A stretch of 53,578 bases of DNA from the NCBI RefSeq assembly GCF_002321025.1, contig NZ_DCLL01000024.1, positions 3,078 through 56,655 on the forward strand, in the 5' to 3' direction. Positions 35,302 through 43,460 of this stretch are shown here, piece after piece. The stretch's first letter is position 1. Each line of letters starts with the position of its first letter. Under the pieces are notes generated by a model, which had not been told where the DNA came from, did no database searches, and saw only the letters and a list, made by a program, of their open reading frames with translations. The stretch is from Acinetobacter lwoffii (GTDB lineage Bacteria; Pseudomonadota; Gammaproteobacteria; Pseudomonadales; Moraxellaceae). A program made the position numbers and the translations under genes.

Positions 35302-35339
35302 AAAATGAATTGTAAATCATTTTGTGAATATAGATTCAC
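35302..35339. promoter_or_regulatory. Tandem inverted repeats, candidate operator of the TetR regulator
   Basis: Two inverted repeats touch each other: AAAATGA-N8-TCATTTT at 35302-35323 and GTGAAT-N4-ATTCAC at 35324-35339. They lie in the 148-base divergent region between the TetR gene and the leucine-degradation operon, where a local regulator would bind. Binding is inferred from position and symmetry only. Confidence 0.5.
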
Positions 35340-35429
35340 TTTTTTATTTTTTCGTTGTATGTTAAAACCACAAGCACAACAACAATGCTTTTTTGGACAC
35401 AACAAATATAACCTCAGGATGGATGAAGA

Positions 35430-36602
35430 ATGAATTTACAAAGCTTGGATTTCGGTTTGGATGAAACTCTAATAGCGCTTCGTGATTCAGTGGCCGCATT
35501 TTGCGCCAAAGAAATTACCCCGATTGCTCAACAGGTTGACTGTGACAACGAGTTCCCTGCTCACCTTTGGAAAAAATTTGGCGAGATGGGCCTGCTCGGG
35601 CTGACAGTCAGTGAGGAATATGGCGGTTCAAATTTTGGTTATCTGGCGCACATCATTGCCATGCAGGAAATTTCCCGTGCTTCTGCATCCATTGGGCTGT
35701 CCTATGGCGCACATTCTAACCTATGTGTAAACCAAATTAAGCGAAATGGTACTGAAGAACAGAAACAGCGTTATCTACCTAAACTGATTTCAGGTGAATA
35801 TGTCGGTGCCTTGGCAATGTCTGAACCGAATGCAGGCTCGGATGTGGTGAGCATGAAACTGAAAGCAGAAGACAAAGGCGATCACTACCTGTTGAATGGT
35901 TCAAAAATGTGGATCACCAATGGTGGCGATGCCGATGTCCTGGTGGTCTATGCAAAAACCGATTTGCAGGCCGGCGCCAAAGGCATGACCGCCTTTCTGG
36001 TTGAAAAAAATATGCCAGGTTTCAGTCATGGCACACATTTGGACAAACTGGGTATGCGCGGTTCAAACACTTATCCGCTGTTTTTTGACAATGTCGAAGT
36101 ACCCAAAGAAAACGTCATGGGCGGCGTCGGTAATGGCACCAAGGTCTTGATGAGTGGTCTGGACTATGAGCGTGCTGTATTGAGTGCTGGCCCACTGGGG
36201 ATTATGGATGCCTGTATGGATACCGTGATTCCATATATTCATGACCGTAAACAGTTTGGTCAGGCGCTGGGCGAATTCCAGTTAATGCAAGGCAAAATTG
36301 CCGACATGTATTCGACCTGGCTAGCCTGTAAGGCACTGGTTTATGCGGTCGGTGCTGAATGTGACAAAGCTGAGCATAGCCGTAGCCTGCGTAAAGATGC
36401 TGCCAGTGCCATTTTATATGCTGCTGAAAAAGCGACCTGGATGGCAGGAGAAACCATTCAGACTTTAGGTGGTAACGGTTATATCAACGAATTTGCTGCC
36501 GGCCGTTTATGGCGTGATGCCAAACTGTATGAAATTGGCGCCGGTACTTCAGAAATCCGCCGCATGCTGATTGGCCGTGAACTTTTCAACGAAACAGCCT
36601 AA
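35430..36602 (+). CDS. liuA: Isovaleryl-CoA dehydrogenase
   Basis: A 390-residue FAD acyl-CoA dehydrogenase that oxidises isovaleryl-CoA to 3-methylcrotonyl-CoA. The FAD-binding AMSEPNAGSD and KMWITNGG segments and the C-terminal ETIQTLGGNGY are typical. The catalytic Glu is in LDYERAVL (E247), the position used by isovaleryl-CoA dehydrogenases, rather than near the C-terminus as in medium-chain enzymes. That supports the specific assignment. It is the first gene of a run of seven genes on the plus strand for leucine degradation. The naming follows the Pseudomonas liu genes. Confidence 0.93.
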   Translation: MNLQSLDFGLDETLIALRDSVAAFCAKEITPIAQQVDCDNEFPAHLWKKFGEMGLLGLTVSEEYGGSNFGYLAHIIAMQEISRASASIGLSYGAHSNLCVNQIKRNGTEEQKQRYLPKLISGEYVGALAMSEPNAGSDVVSMKLKAEDKGDHYLLNGSKMWITNGGDADVLVVYAKTDLQAGAKGMTAFLVEKNMPGFSHGTHLDKLGMRGSNTYPLFFDNVEVPKENVMGGVGNGTKVLMSGLDYERAVLSAGPLGIMDACMDTVIPYIHDRKQFGQALGEFQLMQGKIADMYSTWLACKALVYAVGAECDKAEHSRSLRKDAASAILYAAEKATWMAGETIQTLGGNGYINEFAAGRLWRDAKLYEIGAGTSEIRRMLIGRELFNETA

Positions 36603-36637
36603 ACCTTAACACTTAGAATAAAACAAGGATGTTCGTC

Positions 36638-38239
36638 ATGAATCAGTTATCGAGCAAAATCAATATACGTAGTGAAGAGTTTAAAACCAACCAGACTGCC
36701 ATGCTGCAACTGGTGGATGACCTAAAACAGAAAGTTGAAAAAATTGCTTTGGGTGGCGGCGAAACTGCCCGCCAAAAACATTTAGATCGCGGCAAGCTGT
36801 TACCACGTGAACGGATTAATCACTTGATTGATCCAGGAACCGCTTTTCTGGAAATTGGTCAGCTGGCTGCCTATCAGGTGTATCAGGATGATGTTCCTGC
36901 CGCAGGTGTGGTCGCTGGTGTTGGTCAGGTTAATGGTGTGACCTGCATGATCATCGCCAATGATGCTACGGTGAAAGGCGGTACTTATTATCCATTAACA
37001 GTGAAAAAGCATTTACGTGCCCAGGAAATTGCCGAACAGAACCATCTGACCTGTATCTATCTGGTAGATTCAGGTGGTGCATATTTGCCTTTACAGGATG
37101 AAGTGTTTCCAGACCGCGATCACTTCGGCCGTATTTTCTACAATCAGGCACGTATGTCAAGCCAAGGCATTGCCCAGATTGCAGTGGTGATGGGTAGCTG
37201 TACTGCGGGCGGTGCTTATGTGCCGGCTATGTCCGATGAAACCATTATTGTGCGGAATCAGGGCACGATTTTCCTGGGCGGCCCTCCTCTAGTTAAGGCA
37301 GCTACTGGTGAAGTGGTGTCGAGTGAGGATCTCGGTGGTGGTGATGTGCATACCCGTTTGTCTGGCGTGGCTGATCATCTGGCAGAAAATGATGAACATG
37401 CGCTTGCGATTGCCCGCAATATTGTGGCGAACCTGAACAAAAAGCCAAACAAGACCACAGATGAAATCGAAGCGCCACTGTTTGACAGTTCGGAACTGTA
37501 CGGCATTGTGCCGAGTGACGCGCGCAAGCCTTTTGATATCCGTGAAGTGATAGCGCGTATTGTCGACGGCTCACGTTTTGACGAGTTCAAAGCACGTTTC
37601 GGCACTACCCTAGTGACCGGTTTTGCCAAGCTCTATGGAATGCCGGTCGGGATTATTGCCAATAATGGCATTCTATTTTCCGAGTCTGCCCAAAAAGGCG
37701 CACATTTTATTGAACTGTGTACCCAGCGCAATATTCCACTGATTTTCCTGCAAAACATTACCGGCTTTATGGTCGGTCGACAGTATGAAAATGAGGGCAT
37801 TGCCAAAAATGGTGCCAAACTGGTGATGGCCGTCGCCAATGCCAATGTTCCTAAACTGACCCTAGTGATTGGCGGTTCTTTTGGTGCTGGCAATTACGGT
37901 ATGTGTGGTCGCGCCTATTCGCCACGCTTTATGTGGACCTGGCCAAACTCGCGTATTTCGGTGATGGGTGGTGAACAGGCATCTAGCGTCTTGTCGACCT
38001 TAAAACGTGACCAGATTGAACAAAAAGGTGGTAGCTGGTCAGCAGAAGAAGAAGACCAGTTTAAACAGCCGATTCGTGACCAGTACGAACGCCAAGGCCA
38101 TCCTTATTATGCGTCTTCGCGTTTATGGGATGACGGTGTGATTGATCCGGCGCAATCACGTGAGGTTCTGGCTTTAAGTCTGGCTGCGGCCCTGAATGCA
38201 CCCATCCAGCCAACCAAATTCGGCGTGTTCCGTATGTAA
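36638..38239 (+). CDS. liuB: Methylcrotonoyl-CoA carboxylase, carboxyltransferase (beta) subunit
   Basis: A 533-residue subunit with two crotonase-like halves, typical of biotin-dependent carboxyltransferases. Landmarks are IYLVDSGGAYLPLQDEVFPD, MGSCTAGGAYVPAMSDE and the C-terminal SFGAGNYGMCGRAYSPRFMW segment. It transfers CO2 from carboxybiotin on the alpha subunit to 3-methylcrotonyl-CoA. The frame has an ATG at 36629, but the ATG at 36638 is preferred because AAGG lies 9 bases before it. It is placed after the dehydrogenase and before the hydratase, the usual liu order. Confidence 0.95.
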   Translation: MNQLSSKINIRSEEFKTNQTAMLQLVDDLKQKVEKIALGGGETARQKHLDRGKLLPRERINHLIDPGTAFLEIGQLAAYQVYQDDVPAAGVVAGVGQVNGVTCMIIANDATVKGGTYYPLTVKKHLRAQEIAEQNHLTCIYLVDSGGAYLPLQDEVFPDRDHFGRIFYNQARMSSQGIAQIAVVMGSCTAGGAYVPAMSDETIIVRNQGTIFLGGPPLVKAATGEVVSSEDLGGGDVHTRLSGVADHLAENDEHALAIARNIVANLNKKPNKTTDEIEAPLFDSSELYGIVPSDARKPFDIREVIARIVDGSRFDEFKARFGTTLVTGFAKLYGMPVGIIANNGILFSESAQKGAHFIELCTQRNIPLIFLQNITGFMVGRQYENEGIAKNGAKLVMAVANANVPKLTLVIGGSFGAGNYGMCGRAYSPRFMWTWPNSRISVMGGEQASSVLSTLKRDQIEQKGGSWSAEEEDQFKQPIRDQYERQGHPYYASSRLWDDGVIDPAQSREVLALSLAAALNAPIQPTKFGVFRM

Positions 38240-38250
38240 GAGGTGACAAA

Positions 38251-39045
38251 ATGACATATCAATTTTTACAGCTCGAACAGCAGAATCAGGTGGCAACGGT
38301 TTGGATTAATCGCGCTGAACTGCACAATGCCTTTAATACCCAAGTGATTGAAGAATTACATGCCTGCTTCCAGTCTTTAAATAGCCGTGATGATGTGCGT
38401 GTGGTGATTCTGGCGGGTCGTGGCAAAAGCTTCTCTGCGGGCGCTGACCTGAACTGGATGAAACAGGCTGGTCAGGCATCACAGGCAGACAATGAGGCGG
38501 ATGCGCTCAAACTGGCAAAAATGCTGCAAAGTCTGGCAACCTTAAAACAGCCAACGATTGCCCGGGTACATGGTATTGCCTTTGGCGGCGGCATGGGACT
38601 GGCTTCAGCCTGTGATATCTGCATTGCCAGTACTGATGCCAAGTTTGCCACTTCAGAAGTACGTTTAGGCTTAGCTCCTTCAACGATTAGTCCTTATGTG
38701 ATTCGTGCGATTGGTGCCCGTCAGGCCTCACGTTATTTCCTGACTGCCGAGCGAATTACTGCTGAACAGGCCAAAAGCATTGGTCTTGCACATGAAGTTA
38801 CTACACCAGAACAGCTCGACAGCAAAATTGATGAAATTGTGGAAGCACTTTTACTGGGTGGTCCTGCTGCACAGAGCGCTTCAAAACAGTTGATTCAACT
38901 GATTGATCAACAGGTTTTGACCGAAGATTTATTGCTTAAAACAGCACAGCATATTGCCCATATTCGCCAGGGAGATGAGGCGAAAAATGGACTGACTGCA
39001 TTTTTGAACAAACAAAGCCCGGCCTGGATCAAGACCACGGCATAA
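38251..39045 (+). CDS. liuC: Methylglutaconyl-CoA hydratase (enoyl-CoA hydratase family)
   Basis: A 264-residue crotonase-fold enzyme. The oxyanion-hole segment GKSFSAGADLNWMK and the IARVHGIAFGGGMGLASACD helix are conserved. By position in the leucine operon it hydrates 3-methylglutaconyl-CoA to HMG-CoA. General enoyl-CoA hydratase activity cannot be excluded from sequence. A GAGGTG ribosome-binding site is present, and the gene is 11 bases after the preceding stop. Confidence 0.9.
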   Translation: MTYQFLQLEQQNQVATVWINRAELHNAFNTQVIEELHACFQSLNSRDDVRVVILAGRGKSFSAGADLNWMKQAGQASQADNEADALKLAKMLQSLATLKQPTIARVHGIAFGGGMGLASACDICIASTDAKFATSEVRLGLAPSTISPYVIRAIGARQASRYFLTAERITAEQAKSIGLAHEVTTPEQLDSKIDEIVEALLLGGPAAQSASKQLIQLIDQQVLTEDLLLKTAQHIAHIRQGDEAKNGLTAFLNKQSPAWIKTTA

Positions 39046-39064
39046 CCACAAGAAGGATCCTACG

Positions 39065-41059
39065 ATGTTTGAAAAGATTTTAATTGCCAACCGTGGTGAA
39101 ATTGCCTGCCGTGTGATTCGTACAGCGAAGAAATTAGGTATCGCCACTGTCGCCGTCTATTCCGATGCCGATGCGCAGGCACAGCATGTCAAACTGGCCG
39201 ATGAAGCGATCTATATTGGTGAATCGCCAGCAGCACAAAGTTATTTGCAGATTGATCGCATTATTCAGGCAGCCAAAAGCACTGGTGCCCAGGCGATTCA
39301 CCCCGGTTATGGTTTCCTGTCCGAAAATGACCAGTTTGCCTTGGCCTGTCAGGACAATAATATTGTATTTATTGGTCCGCCAGTCGATGCCATTCTGGCA
39401 ATGGGTCTGAAAGCCACCTCTAAAGCCCTGATGGAAAAAGCCGGTGTGCCTTTAACCCCCGGCTATCATGGTACCAATCAGGATGCCGATTTCCTGAAAC
39501 AGCAGGCGGACAATATTGGCTATCCGGTATTGATTAAAGCCAGTGCCGGCGGTGGCGGTAAAGGCATGCGTCTGGTGGAACGCAGTGAAGACTTCTTAGG
39601 CTCGCTTGCTTCATGTAAGAGTGAAGCACGTTCAAGTTTTGGCAATGAAGACGTTCTGATTGAACGCTATGTGATTCAGCCACGTCATATTGAAGTGCAG
39701 GTGTTTGGTGATACCCACGGCAATTATGTGCATCTGTTCGAACGTGATTGCTCGGTACAGCGTCGCCACCAGAAAGTGCTGGAAGAAGCGCCTGCACCGA
39801 AAATGCCGGAAGACAAACTTGAGGCGATGCGTCAGGCTGCGATTGATGCTGCGCGTGCAGTAAATTATATTGGGGCCGGTACAGTCGAGTTTATCGTGGA
39901 GCAAGACGGCACAGCTTACTTCATGGAAATGAATACCCGTCTTCAGGTTGAACATCCCGTCACTGAAATGATTACCGGACAGGATCTGGTGGAATGGCAA
40001 TTGCGTGTGGCCTTTGGTGAACCTTTACCGAAGCAGCAGTATGAATTGCAGATTCATGGACATGCACTCGAAGCCCGTGTTTATGCCGAAGAACCGGAAA
40101 AAGGCTTTATTCCTGCGATTGGTCAAATCAGCTACTTGCATTATCCGGAGCAAAGTGACTGTGTACGTGTGGATAGTGGTATTGTCGAAGGCGATGAAAT
40201 CAGCACCTATTATGATCCGATGATTGCCAAACTGATTGTCTGGGGCAAAAACCGTGAAGCAGCCCTAACCCAGATGCACCATGCACTGGGTCAGTTCCAT
40301 GTCGATGGTCTGGGTAATAATATCGCTTTTCTGGATCGCCTGGTGCTGTGTGACTCGTTTAAAAATGCACATTTAGATACTGGCCTGATTCAGCGTGAAG
40401 AAGAATTTCTGCTCAAACCTTCTGCGAATCTCAGTGCCGAACTGGTGGTCAGTGCCGCACTGATTGAGCTACTGGCACGTCAAGCACAGAATCCCGTTCC
40501 AAGCAATCCGGTATGGCAGCAGCAAGCATTCTGGCGCCTGAACCAGCAAAATAGCCATACAGTGCAATTACAACGCAATGACATTAAACTGAAAGTTCAG
40601 TTCCGCACTCAGGATCAAGGCTTTGTCGCCAGCTATAACGGTCAGCAGATTCAAATTCAAGGTCAGCTCGTCGATGCCCATACTTTAGCACTGCAACTGG
40701 CAGGTAAACAGCAAAAACTGGCTTTTAGCCAGACTGAGCAAGGCATTACCCTGTTCCAGAATGGTCAAAGCTATAAGTTCAGTTACCTGAAGTCTGATTT
40801 TAATAATCAGGATGAACAAGGCACGGAAAATAACCTGATCGCGCCAATGCCAGGTGTCATTACCCAGGTGCTCGTGGTAGCCAATGACAAAGTCAAAAAA
40901 GATGATGTGCTGATGACGCTGGAAGCCATGAAGATCGAATATTCAATTCGTGCACCGCATGACGGCATCATCGTAAGTTCATATTTCCAGAAAGGTGACC
41001 AAGTCAAGGCCGGTGATGAACTGGTCGAGTTCCAGCCACTGGCGGAGGAAGTGGCATGA
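39065..41059 (+). CDS. liuD: Methylcrotonoyl-CoA carboxylase, biotin-carrying (alpha) subunit
   Basis: A 664-residue protein. It has a biotin carboxylase domain (about 1-450) with the ATP-grasp loop KASAGGGGKGMR and MNTRLQVEHPVTE. A middle domain follows, then a biotinyl domain at the C-terminus with the biotinylation motif EAMKIE (usual form EAMKM). It carboxylates its biotin with bicarbonate and ATP and passes CO2 to the beta subunit. An AAGAAGGA ribosome-binding site precedes the ATG. Its stop overlaps the lyase start by four bases (ATGA). Confidence 0.95.
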   Translation: MFEKILIANRGEIACRVIRTAKKLGIATVAVYSDADAQAQHVKLADEAIYIGESPAAQSYLQIDRIIQAAKSTGAQAIHPGYGFLSENDQFALACQDNNIVFIGPPVDAILAMGLKATSKALMEKAGVPLTPGYHGTNQDADFLKQQADNIGYPVLIKASAGGGGKGMRLVERSEDFLGSLASCKSEARSSFGNEDVLIERYVIQPRHIEVQVFGDTHGNYVHLFERDCSVQRRHQKVLEEAPAPKMPEDKLEAMRQAAIDAARAVNYIGAGTVEFIVEQDGTAYFMEMNTRLQVEHPVTEMITGQDLVEWQLRVAFGEPLPKQQYELQIHGHALEARVYAEEPEKGFIPAIGQISYLHYPEQSDCVRVDSGIVEGDEISTYYDPMIAKLIVWGKNREAALTQMHHALGQFHVDGLGNNIAFLDRLVLCDSFKNAHLDTGLIQREEEFLLKPSANLSAELVVSAALIELLARQAQNPVPSNPVWQQQAFWRLNQQNSHTVQLQRNDIKLKVQFRTQDQGFVASYNGQQIQIQGQLVDAHTLALQLAGKQQKLAFSQTEQGITLFQNGQSYKFSYLKSDFNNQDEQGTENNLIAPMPGVITQVLVVANDKVKKDDVLMTLEAMKIEYSIRAPHDGIIVSSYFQKGDQVKAGDELVEFQPLAEEVA

Positions 41060-41958
41060 CGGATTTTGTCAAAATCGTAGAAGTCGGGCCACGCGATGGC
41101 CTGCAAAATGAAAAAACACCTTTGACATTGGATGACCGGAAAAACCTGATTCTGGATCTGATGAAAACCGGTCTGCAGTCAATCGAAGTCGGCTCCTGCG
41201 TTTCAGCCAAATGGGTACCGCAAATGGCAGACAGTGATGTGCTCTTTGCCAGCCTACCCAAAGATCCTAATATTCAGTTCAGTTTGTTAACCCCAAACAT
41301 GAAAGGATTTGAATCGGCACTGGCTGTAGGTTGCAAGGAAGTGGCGGTATTTACCGCTGCTTCTGAAAGTTTTACCCGCAAGAACATCAACTGTTCGATT
41401 GATGAAAGCTTCGAGAAGTTTACCGATGTGATGTCAGCCGCCAAAGCCAATGACATCAAGGTGCGTGGTTATGTGTCCTGTATGGTGGACTGTCCTTATG
41501 AAGGTACGATTGATCCGAAACAGGTGGTCAAAGTCACTCAGCGTTTGCTGGAGATGGGCTGCTATGAAGTGTCATTGGGTGAAACCATTGGCACGGCCAC
41601 TCCGGACCGGGTGAAAAATGTCTGGGAGGCCTGTCTGGCTGAACTTGATGCCAAGGTTCTGGCAGGTCATTTTCATAATACCTATGGCATGGCCATCGCG
41701 AATATTTACCAGTCTTTACTGCAAGGCATTCGCGTATTTGATTCATCCATTGCTGGCCTAGGTGGCTGCCCTTATGCCAAAGGCGCTTCAGGCAATGTTT
41801 CAACTGAAGACCTGTATTACCTGCTCTCGAATATGGGCTTTGAAACCGGAATTCAGTTGGATGCCCTGATGCAGGCCAGTCGTAATATCAGTGAAGTTTT
41901 ACAGCGCAACAATCCATCCAATTATGCCAATGCCTATTGGCAAAAAGCCTGTGCTTGA
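41056..41958 (+). CDS. liuE: Hydroxymethylglutaryl-CoA lyase
   Basis: A 300-residue TIM-barrel lyase that splits HMG-CoA into acetyl-CoA and acetoacetate, the last step of the leucine pathway proper. The N-terminal VGPRDGLQNE carries the catalytic Arg. HFHNTYGMA holds metal-binding His residues, and the signature SSIAGLGGCPYAKGASGNVS carries the catalytic Cys. Its start overlaps the alpha-subunit stop by four bases, so translation is coupled. Two hairpins lie between its stop and the CoA-transferase genes. Confidence 0.96.
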   Translation: MTDFVKIVEVGPRDGLQNEKTPLTLDDRKNLILDLMKTGLQSIEVGSCVSAKWVPQMADSDVLFASLPKDPNIQFSLLTPNMKGFESALAVGCKEVAVFTAASESFTRKNINCSIDESFEKFTDVMSAAKANDIKVRGYVSCMVDCPYEGTIDPKQVVKVTQRLLEMGCYEVSLGETIGTATPDRVKNVWEACLAELDAKVLAGHFHNTYGMAIANIYQSLLQGIRVFDSSIAGLGGCPYAKGASGNVSTEDLYYLLSNMGFETGIQLDALMQASRNISEVLQRNNPSNYANAYWQKACA

Positions 41959-41964
41959 AAATAA

Positions 41965-42028
41965 GCTTGCTTGAGCAAAATGCTCTCAAGCAAGCCATAA
42001 GGATATAAGCAGCAGATTGAAGTCTGCT
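41965..42028 (+). ncRNA. Two hairpins in the gap between HMG-CoA lyase and CoA-transferase genes
   Basis: The first hairpin (41965-41995) has an 11-base perfect stem, GCTTGCTTGAG with CTCAAGCAAGC, and the second (42011-42028) pairs AGCAGA with TCTGCT. No U-run follows either, so they are unlikely to be full intrinsic terminators. They may adjust expression between the two halves of the operon. This is a structural observation, not a confirmed RNA gene. Confidence 0.45.
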
Positions 42029-42051
42029 ACAACAATAATAGAGGTGACAAG

Positions 42052-42756
42052 ATGTCAAACAAGGTTTATGACAGCGCTCAATCCGCCTTAAAGGATGTGG
42101 TGCAAGATGGTCATACCCTGGCCGTTGGTGGTTTTGGTTTATGCGGTATTCCGGAAGCTTTGATCGCAGCTTTAAAAGAAACAGGTGCTAAGCAACTCAC
42201 CTGTATTTCCAACAATGCCGGCGTAGACGGCTTCGGTCTCGGACTTCTGCTGGAAACCAAACAGATTAAAAAAATGATTTCATCTTATGTGGGTGAAAAC
42301 AAGGAGTTTGAACGTCAATATTTAAACGGTGAACTGGAAGTTGAACTGACCCCACAGGGTACACTGGCAGAAAAATTACGTGCTGGCGGTGCCGGTATTC
42401 CGGCTTTTTATACGGCCACGGGTGTCGGAACCGTGATCGCTGAAGGTAAGGATGTCCGTGAATTTAATGGCAAGTCTTATATTCTGGAAGAATCCTTAAC
42501 TGCCGATGTCGCGCTAGTCAACGCCTATAAGGCCGATAAAGCCGGTAACCTGATTTTCCGTAAAACCGCCCAGAACTTTAATCCGGTCTGTGCCATGGCG
42601 GGTAAAGTCACCATTGCTGAAGTTGAAGAAATTGTCGAGATTGGTGCGCTAGATCCGGACGAGATCCATCTACCCGGCATTTATGTGAACCGGATTATCT
42701 TAAATACTCAACCCGAAAAACGTATTGAACAGATGACTTTAAAGGCGGAGGCTTGA
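42052..42756 (+). CDS. 3-oxoacid CoA-transferase subunit A
   Basis: A 234-residue alpha subunit of a succinyl-CoA:3-ketoacid CoA-transferase (ScoA/AtoD-type). The family motif VGGFGLCGIPEALIAAL is near the N-terminus, and GAGIPAFYTATGVGT lies in the middle. It pairs with the next gene to activate acetoacetate to acetoacetyl-CoA with succinyl-CoA. This follows logically after HMG-CoA lyase, which releases acetoacetate. A GAGGTG ribosome-binding site precedes the start. Confidence 0.94.
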   Translation: MSNKVYDSAQSALKDVVQDGHTLAVGGFGLCGIPEALIAALKETGAKQLTCISNNAGVDGFGLGLLLETKQIKKMISSYVGENKEFERQYLNGELEVELTPQGTLAEKLRAGGAGIPAFYTATGVGTVIAEGKDVREFNGKSYILEESLTADVALVNAYKADKAGNLIFRKTAQNFNPVCAMAGKVTIAEVEEIVEIGALDPDEIHLPGIYVNRIILNTQPEKRIEQMTLKAEA

Positions 42757-42758
42757 TC

Positions 42759-43397
42759 ATGGCTTGGACACGTAATGAAATGGCGCAGCGCGCGGCACAA
42801 GAGCTTGAAGATGGTTTCTATGTCAATTTAGGAATTGGCTTGCCGACTCTAGTCGCAAATTATATTCCGGAAAATATCAATGTCTGGCTGCAGTCTGAAA
42901 ATGGCCTGCTGGGGATTGGCGAATTTCCAACTGCGGAGACTGTCGATGCCGACCTGATCAATGCCGGCAAACAGACGGTTACCGCGCGTAAAGGTGCTTC
43001 ATTTTTCTCAAGTGCCGACTCCTTTGCCATGATCCGTGGCGGTCATGTCAATATTGCCATTCTGGGTGCTATGGAAGTGTCTGAAACTGGTGATCTGGCC
43101 AACTGGATGATTCCTGGTAAAAAGGTCAAAGGCATGGGCGGTGCCATGGACCTGGTCGCGGGTGTACAAAAGGTCGTGGTCTTGATGGAACACTGCGCCA
43201 AAGACGGTACACCGAAGATTGTACCGCAATGTAGCCTGCCCCTTACCGGCCAGGCTGTGGTGAACCGGATTATTACCGACCTCGGTGTACTGGATGTTAG
43301 CCCTGATGGAATTCGACTGGTTGAACTGGCACCAGAGGTAAGTTTTGAAGAGATTCAAAAAGTCACTGGGGTAGCTTTACAAAAAATAGCTGCTTAA
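42759..43397 (+). CDS. 3-oxoacid CoA-transferase subunit B
   Basis: A 212-residue beta subunit. The catalytic Glu that forms the glutamyl-CoA intermediate lies in LQSENGLLGIG (E47), and the segment MAWTRNEMAQRAAQEL is typical of ScoB/AtoA-type subunits. A TTG at 42753 is in frame, but the ATG at 42759 is preferred because GGCGGAGG lies at the right distance, and it gives a 2-base gap after subunit A. It is the last gene of the run; a bidirectional-type terminator follows. Confidence 0.95.
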   Translation: MAWTRNEMAQRAAQELEDGFYVNLGIGLPTLVANYIPENINVWLQSENGLLGIGEFPTAETVDADLINAGKQTVTARKGASFFSSADSFAMIRGGHVNIAILGAMEVSETGDLANWMIPGKKVKGMGGAMDLVAGVQKVVVLMEHCAKDGTPKIVPQCSLPLTGQAVVNRIITDLGVLDVSPDGIRLVELAPEVSFEEIQKVTGVALQKIAA

Positions 43398-43417
43398 ATG
43401 CGCTTTTATCATCCATT

Positions 43418-43445
43418 AAAAAAGGACGAAAATTCGTCCTTTTTT
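43418..43445. terminator. Intrinsic terminator at the end of the leucine operon
   Basis: AAAAAAGGACGAA and TTCGTCCTTTTTT form a perfect stem around AA. It can also stop transcription of the convergent OmpA-domain gene. Confidence 0.9.
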
Positions 43446-43460
43446 ATTTAGGCCGCTCTC

